DNA from: Welwitschia mirabilis
Taxonomy: Eukaryota > Gnetophyta > Gnetopsida > Welwitschiales
Assembly (NCBI GenBank): GCA_051453625.1
Contig: JBOZIK010000001.1
Coordinates: 225,378,146-225,442,145, forward strand
Length of the DNA stretch: 64,000 nucleotides
Reading direction: 5' to 3'
Shown piece by piece: positions 58,130 through 64,000 of the stretch. Within the stretch, counting starts at the first letter, position 1, and each line of letters starts with the position of its first letter. A program made the translations under genes and the position numbers. Under the pieces are notes generated by a model. It did not search any database and was not told where the DNA came from. It saw only the letters and a list, made by a program, of their open reading frames with translations.

Positions 58130-58580
58130 TTTAGTAGTAAGATATTAGCTAGAATAAGGAATCCCATAGAAGTAAAGTGTTTCTTAGAATTGACAGAATT
58201 TTACCTATTTTTCATTCAAGATTACTTTAAATTATAATCCTAATAGTAAATACATTAAAACATAAAGTTGCATTCCATTTTGATGATAGATGCAAAGAGG
58301 CATTTCTCTAGATAAAACTCTTATCAACCTCATCTCTAGTTTAAAAGATTTTAAATATGGATAAAGAATTTCTTGTAATTATAGTTGCTTATGGAGAAGA
58401 AATAGAAGTAGTCTTAATGTAGGATGAATAACTTATTTCTTATGAATCTAGAAAACTCAACAAGCATTAGTACAATCACCTAATTCATGACTAGAATTAT
58501 TAGTTATCAGTCATGCTCTAAAAGCGTTAAGGAACCATCTTCTAAGAGGTAATTTCAATTGAAATATAATCATAAATGTT
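58130..58580 (+). pseudogene. Ty3/gypsy RNase H relic of element B
   Basis: NPIEVKCFLELTEFY (usual FLGLAGYYRRF), VAFHFDDRCKEAFL (usual W..ECEEAF), MDKEFLVI-AYGEGI, then ISYESRKLNKH (usual ISYESRKLKEHE) and HALKALRNHLL-like text with frameshifts. It would degrade the RNA strand of the RNA-DNA hybrid. Broken. Confidence 0.82.
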
Positions 58581-58841
58581 TGGATATTTTGTATAAATAA
58601 CCTCACTTTAACATTAAATAATGGTGATAGATTAGGATGTTAATCAAATATTATTTTAATCTTGAGTACACCATGGGATAGAAAAAAAGTTATAGATGCA
58701 CTTAGACACTTATGATGCATGAAGGTTTTCATTGTGAACTCAAAAATGGCCAAGGAAATAAAATAACATGTGTCTTAAGACAAGTTATTTAGTGAAACAT
58801 GGAAGAAGATGTTGATAAAATAAGAGTTATTACCTTATTAT

Positions 58842-60010
58842 TTGACTTCTAATGATGTAGTGATAAGAAGAGATAGAGTCTATATCTTTACTAGGACATG
58901 GAAACATCAATTTTTGAGGGAAGATCATGAATTTCCTTATATAGATTACTTTGAGTTTATCAAGATATACATCACTTTAAAAAAACAATATTATTGGCTA
59001 GGAACGAAAAGTAAAAGGTTTGTTATTTATAAAAAAGATGAAGTTAAAACAAAAAAGCTAATTCTTTTCTTAAGCCTTTACAAGTATCATCATGAAAGTG
59101 GAAGGAGATTACAATGGATTTTATTACACATTTGCCAAAAAATATTAAAAATCATCATTCTATTTTCACATGTGTTGATATATTAATGAAAATGTCTCAT
59201 TTCATTCCAACCAAAACTATGTTCATATGAAAAATGGTTCACTTCATCCCAACTAAGATTATTTTCATATGAAAATGGCTTACTTCATTCTAACTAAGAT
59301 TATAGTCATGGAAGAAGAAATCATAAAACAATTTGTAATAATAATATTTTGATTTCATGGTACTCTAAAAATAATTATTTCTAATAGAGATCTAGAGTTT
59401 ATATCAAATTTTTAATAAGAATTATTTAAATAGTTAGAAAATCAAGTATTCTTTTAGTGAAACCTTTTATTTTAAACTTGATGGATAAATTGAGTTAATT
59501 AATTTCATTTTAAAAGATATTTTGAGAGGCTATGTGAGAGGTAAACCTAGTATATGGAAAGGCTACATTGACTTAGAAAGCATTTTATATAATTAAGGAA
59601 ATCAAGATTTCATTAAATGTTCTCTATTTAAATTAATGTTTGGATAGAATACTTAATAACTATTACTTGATTTGGCACAATATAAAAGAAAAATAGAATC
59701 TAGATAAAATTCAAAGATAGAACAAACCATAAATAAGGTTTAGAAATAATTGCAAGAAGCTCAAGTTAAATCCATAAAATATTTTAATGATAAATGTATC
59801 CACTACCTTTTTCAAGTTGGTGATTAAGTACTACTTGGAGTGAAGCTTAAAAGAATATCCTTGAAATTATAAATGTATGATAACATAGCCCCTTAGTTTA
59901 TGGATTACTCTCCATTATTAAATGAATTGGTAATTTATGATATAAACTTAATCTTATAGAAGAATGGCCACATATCCCTCCAGGTTTTCATGTTAGCCTT
60001 CTTAAGTCCT
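58842..60010 (+). pseudogene. Ty3/gypsy integrase relic of element B
   Basis: The open part 58842-59186 holds the zinc-binding region: YITLKKQYYWLGTKSKRF (usual YYWPGMKKDV), with the paired cysteines lost. The core follows: MSHFIPTKT, ISNRDLEFISNF (usual VSDRDPRFTSKF, catalytic Asp now Asn), PFILNLMDKLS (usual FHPQTDGQTE) and YVRGKPSTWE-like text. C-terminal landmarks: FQVGD-VLL, KLAP-FYGPY-like text, and EWPHIPPGFHVSLLK (usual HPVFHVSLLK) near 59965-60010. The HFIP segment is triplicated (see findings). Confidence 0.88.
59189..59311 (+). repeat. Three tandem copies of a 41-42-bp integrase segment
   Basis: Copies begin at 59189, 59231 and 59272, each 'aaaatg-ctca/gttca/cttacttcatt...aactaagatta'. 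They encode variants of KM-HFIPTK. A normal integrase has this once. Confidence 0.9.
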
Positions 60011-60109
60011 ATTACTTAAGGGAATATGATAATTATATTATTGATTAGAAAGTCTTATAGTAAGATATAGCATTACTTTCATTATAAAACCAATTAAGAT
60101 TAAGTAATA

Positions 60110-60240
60110 TAGATAAAGGGCTTAAGAAATAAAATCATAAAAGAAGTATTGGTTAAATGATCTCATTTTGATCAAAATAGTTGGAAAAATGAAGAATTTA
60201 TGAAATAAAGTTATCACAAAATGTTTAAAAATTTTGATCA
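60110..60240 (+). pseudogene. Chromodomain-like tail of the element B polyprotein
   Basis: KGLRNKIIKEVLVK-SHFD then W-NEEFM, compared with the chromovirus text LRNKEIPLVKVLW...EEATWE-E-EM. Such tails are thought to guide integration to chromatin. Decayed. Family placement is inference. Confidence 0.5.
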
Positions 60241-60250
60241 AAATCAAATA

Positions 60251-60260
60251 NNNNNNNNNN
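60251..60260. other. Assembly gap (10 N)
   Basis: Small gap between the coding end and the 3' LTR of B. Confidence 1.
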
Positions 60261-60383
60261 TTTATCTAATTACTTATGTAATAGAATATGATGAGAATAA
60301 GTGAGGATTTAGAGGCAGAATAGGACGAAGTATAGAAAGTTCCCATGGAAGAGTAATAGTTTGAGGAAGATCAACCATTACGA

Positions 60384-60895
60384 TCCCAAAAATTATTAAT
60401 GTGATATGCCATTAGAACTATGTTGTTATTATGAATTTGGTTAAATTATCAAATGGATAGTTTGAAACTAGTTAAAAATGTAAGAACCATTTAAGAAATA
60501 TGATCTTAAAGATGGGTTATTTTAACTATTCATGTCATTTCATTAATATTAAGTGGGGCCTTGAGGAATGTGTAAGGTAGGCATGGAATTGCACAAGTAT
60601 GTTGAGAGCTTAATAAGCTATCCTAGCCACTCAATAATATCATAAATTGACCCCTTAAAGTCAGCATGATCTCATAGGATTTTCATACTAAGACTTTTCA
60701 TTTGATGTGGTAGAAGTTATGTATTAGTTAATTTTGATTAATAAAGCTAAGTTTTTTCCTTTTTAATGCTATTTATCATGCATTTTTTATTGAATATAAA
60801 GTGTTACTATTTATGTTGGCTTTTAAAGATGTCTCCATTTCACAATTCCATTGTTTTGGTTTTTTTTCTAGTAAAATGAAAATGAGAAAATCACA
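60384..60895 (+). repeat. 3' LTR of element B
   Basis: Homologous to 24050-24544 over its full length. It follows the end of pol by about 140 bases, with a purine-rich stretch (60310-60360) in between. It ends TCACA with no primer site after it. Confidence 0.82.
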
Positions 60896-61985
60896 ATAAT
60901 TGAAACTCTTATTTAAATTTTTTAATATTTGAAATAACTCTATAGTTATTATGAATGAATGAAAATTAGAATCATATGCTATAATAGGATACCCTATTTA
61001 CTTTATGTAAAGGTATTTCTTATACCCTAATAGCTAAAGAACATCATCCAAAGATCTTAAATTATACTAGAAGTTAATGTATTTCAAGTTTATGACACCA
61101 TTTATAAGGCTTACATTTGGTATGTCTTGTGAATCATGTTTATTTGTGAAAGGTTTCCTTTTTTTTTTTTTTTTTACTTTTTATATTTATTTTTGTTAAA
61201 GCTACAAAAATGATTTTGTATTCTTTGCAAGAACTAGAATCATCTAGAGCATAGAAGCATGGATATACAAATATACATATGAGATATATTGTATGTGATT
61301 TCACTTCTATTTAGATGTATTCTATTCTTATTTTTGCTATTCTAATTGTATGGATAATATGTTTAAATATGTGCTTAAAATTTAGTATGTTTTTTACCAT
61401 CAACAAGTGCTTTATGTTGTGAACATAGAGTTTTAAAATCAATTTTTTTTGGATGAATTCCCTATGTTAAATATCACAACATTGCTCTTTGTTTACTATT
61501 TTTTTCCTATAATGAAAATTTTCATATTTAATTGGAATTTATACTACATATACTAGTGATTATATACTTTTTCTAAATTTATTTATCATTCAAATATTAA
61601 GATATTTATTCTAGTAACTCTTATCATTTTTTATTAGTAGTATATTACACAAATATTTTTAATAATCTTGACTTCTCATGCATCATTGGATTAGTTTAGT
61701 TCATATGAAAAGTGATGAATAACCAAAATACCAGCTATTTTTAAATAATTTTGATGTTGATTTTGACCAATAATATTCAAATCATATATTTTCGATTTAT
61801 GAAACCTCCACCAAAATTCTATAGACATCTTTTTAATTAACTTAATGAAGTATAAAATAGATAGAGAAGTGTCTATCAAGGATTAGCTATGAAAACGTTG
61901 AAATTATTATGATAATTTTAGTGTTTAGTATATCTTATTATATGATTCAATCCTATCACACAAGCCAAATAAAAATAAAAGTATC
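60896..61985. other. AT-rich flank, nothing recognised
   Basis: Outside element B on the right. A poly-T run lies at 61160-61176. The minus-strand frame 61691-61879 has no recognised family. Confidence 0.4.
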
Positions 61986-61989
61986 TATT

Positions 61990-62330
61990 ATAAATTTTTT
62001 ACCTAAATGTCATAGCCTAAACTCTAAATAATCTTATAAACATTTGAGAAAATAAATCCTATTATGATAAGTACATCCTTAGAAATCCTTTAAGACTAAT
62101 GAATTGATTTTCCTATATGATTTAAGATCCCATAACTATTTTGAAAAACTTGTATCTAAATTGACTAGAGATTTTCAAGTTTTAGAAGTATTTCCTCATG
62201 GTGATATCAATATTTTCAGCCTTAGGAAATTAAAAATTTCATTCTCATCAACTATAGTTAAATTAATATATTTTATGTCATCCATATAGATCCTTTTCAT
62301 GGTGTTAAAAACTTGTAAATTTATATGTAT
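61990..62330 (+). pseudogene. Athila/Tat integrase C-terminal relic
   Basis: DKYILRNPLRL-like text at 62070-62095, then LYDLRSHNYFEKLVSKLTRD (usual LYDSRLHLFPGKLRSRWTG), FQVLEVFPHG (conserved) and an INIFSLRKLK stretch. The same landmarks appear in the relic at 16990-17440. Its remaining domains are not readable to the left. Confidence 0.7.
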
Positions 62331-62379
62331 GCTTTTGAATAACATTTTACTACTTTATTTATATAGTTCATTAGAGAGT

Positions 62380-64000
62380 TAGAGGTAGCTAAGAAGGATT
62401 TTACTAAGATAAGTGGAATTCCTCTTGGATTATCTTTTATATATAAATATACAAAATTAATTAGGTATAAATACTTATCAACTTGTACTAGGACATCTTC
62501 TATTACTTATTTTAGAATTTTAGTTGAAAAGCCAACAAGTTGCCAAGTTATTTTAGTTTATTTAGATCTTTTAATTTAAGTTCTTTGCATAGTGCATATG
62601 GCATTAGGTTCACTCTAGCTCCTAGATGGAATAAGGATTTATTTATTCTTTTGTTATCTATGCATGAAGAATGAACCAAGGTCTTTAATCTTTTTTTGGA
62701 AATTTATTCTAAACTATCTCACTTATTTATTTAACTAATAAAGATTTTTTTAAAATTTATTTTTATCATTATTATGCACATATGTTTATGGAGTTTCATA
62801 TGTCAAAGAACTTGTTAATGGTGCATACAAGAGGAATTTTATTTTTTGCTTCCTTAAAGATTTTAAGGTATTCTTCCTGAAGTTGCTTCTTTTCTAGAGG
62901 TATGAGATACAAAGAGAATGGGGATTTGTAAAGTTCTTTACATCTATTCATTTTCATGTTATCTTTATCATATCTTTTATATTTATGATTTGGTTAAGAT
63001 TTAAAATTAAATGAAGATGGATTTTTTATAGGTCATTAAACAAATTCAATTATTAAAGTACCACTTCTAAGTGAGATAGTATTGACTTATTTAACTTGTT
63101 GTTATCCTTTAACTATATTAACTCCTTTTAATTAGGAATAAGTTAAAATAGAAGCTTGCCATTTTATCTTTAGTTAATTAAAGATAATAAATGAAATATG
63201 ATTTAAAAGATTTAATTCATCTCTCATACTAGACATTAAATAGTTTAAGCCATTTGATTAATGATTTTATCTTATTTTTAATTATTAGTTATTGAATTCT
63301 TCATAAATTATTTTATGATGTTTATTTAATGATTTACTATAAGGTTGGCTAGGTTTTTATGAAGTAGAGACATTGTTTTACTAGATGTTTTTAGAAAACC
63401 TATAATAATTCCTTTATCTTATGTTATAAGAATATCAGAATTGGAATGATGATTGCTAGCGTTATTGTTTTAGAAAGGATCTTTTATATTATATGCTATT
63501 TACTTGTATGATATATCTATAAATAGGGACATAATGACATTAATCTATTTCATATTCATTAGAAGAACATATGCTAGATATAAAAGCTCTAGTAGCCTTA
63601 CATGGTTTAGATAACTTAAGTTATTTAAAGCCTTTGTATATGTGGTTTAATTTTTTATTAATGTTTCTTTCTTTATTTAATTATTTTATTCCTTATTCTA
63701 TTTCTCTAAATGATTGAGTTTGATTATAAAACTCTTTACCATTAGATGATTTCTCTAGTTTATAGCATTTTTACCTATGTTATCTACAGTGTTTTAAGCT
63801 TCATCTAGTTTTTTGCATGTTAAATTACCATTAATATTATCTCAATTAGTTTCTTGCTTTATGATATTAATGTTTCATATAAAAGTTTTAAAAGTTTCTA
63901 GGCTTTAAAACCATTTGATAGCAATTTCTCAGTAGATGTTTAAAGCATGTAAGTTTTTACAAGAAGGCTTATTTTCTTATTATCAAAAGTCCATAATTTT
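62380..64000 (-). pseudogene. Athila/Tat gag-protease relic F (continues past window)
   Basis: Read right to left. Around 63520-63600 a zinc-knuckle-like SSNEYEIDQCHYVP (usual CE-CG-GHE-DQC). Near 62790-62930, SPFSLYLIPLEKKQLQEEYL then IFKEAKNKIPL (usual FRKVEVNIPLLDAI). At 62590-62620, ARVNLMPYALCKELKL (usual ASINLMPYSVFRKLGL). At 62400-62510, IEDVLVQVDKYLYLINFV and GIPLILVKSFLATSNSL (usual IPLILGRPFLAT). This is gag followed by protease of the Athila/Tat group. It stops near 62380, where a plus-strand integrase relic begins, so the pol is missing. Confidence 0.8.

Larger units (their letters stand above)
24050..60895 (+). mobile_element. Ty3/gypsy chromovirus-like element B, split by nested insertions
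   Basis: Outer element of the stack: 5' LTR 24050-24544, primer site 24547, leader to 27089, then element C with all its contents (27090-54862), then the rest of B with gag, protease, RT, RNase H and integrase (54863-60240) and the 3' LTR (60384-60895). Primer-site type, domain order PR-RT-RH-INT and a chromodomain-like tail suit a chromovirus. The lineage name (Tekay/Del-like) is inference. All coding parts are broken. Confidence 0.7.

Noticed and set aside
62104-62289. Independent small gene
   Set aside because: The open frame is the readable part of a decayed Athila integrase tail, not a separate gene.

Overview
This window reads as plant nuclear DNA, probably from a flowering plant: strongly AT-rich, poor in CpG over most of its length, and built almost entirely from decayed LTR retrotransposons plus one LINE. 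I found no intact protein-coding gene. Nearly every recognisable coding stretch carries stop codons and frameshifts. Many of these look like C-to-T or G-to-A changes (CAG/CAA to TAG/TAA, TGG to TAG), the pattern expected of cytosine-methylated, silenced repeats. The species cannot be told from the sequence. Fourteen N gaps interrupt the window, and several are flanked by near-identical copies of the same sequence, which suggests unmerged haplotypes in a draft assembly.

Left part (1-20.1 kb). A minus-strand Athila/Tat-type element (called A1 here) has its 5' LTR at about 2.43-3.68 kb, a decayed tRNA-Asp-type primer site at 2397-2414, and leader sequence running off the left edge. It abuts a minus-strand Ty3/gypsy gag-protease relic (B', 3.7-5.4 kb). 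A 25-unit, 91-bp tandem array follows at 5.58-7.81 kb. Next comes an unrecognised coding relic (7.84-9.74 kb, perhaps continuing at 13.98-14.54 kb). Between those two parts lie a tRNA-derived SINE-like piece and a strikingly GC- and CpG-rich island (10.48-11.64 kb). An Athila-type integrase tail sits at 17.0-17.44 kb, and a further A-family LTR (A2, minus strand) at 18.76-20.07 kb.

Centre (24.05-60.9 kb). This is best read as one stack of insertions inside insertions. A Ty3/gypsy chromovirus-like element B has LTRs at 24.05-24.54 and 60.38-60.90 kb. It is split by element C (LTRs at 27.09-28.14 and 54.06-54.86 kb). C is split by a minus-strand copia element D (terminal sequence at 31.12 kb, primer site at 52.53 kb). 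D is split by Athila/Tat element A3 (LTRs at 33.67-35.22 and 46.35-48.48 kb). A3 is split by an essentially full-length LINE (37.53-43.53 kb) with a perfect 12-bp target-site duplication. Primer sites follow the proposed 5' LTRs of B, C, D and A3 and are not seen after the matching 3' LTRs of B, C and A3, which supports the pairing. The order of insertion, oldest to youngest, is B, C, D, A3, LINE.

Right part (60.9-64 kb). A plus-strand Athila integrase tail (about 62.0-62.33 kb) lies back to back with a minus-strand Athila gag-protease relic (62.38 kb to the window end), a rearranged or nested junction.

The features do not work together as a pathway: this is a heterochromatin-like graveyard of transposons. 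The points most worth pursuing are the insertion stack, the 91-bp array, the CpG-rich island, the inverted LTR structure at 52.5-53.1 kb, and the duplicated sequence around gaps.
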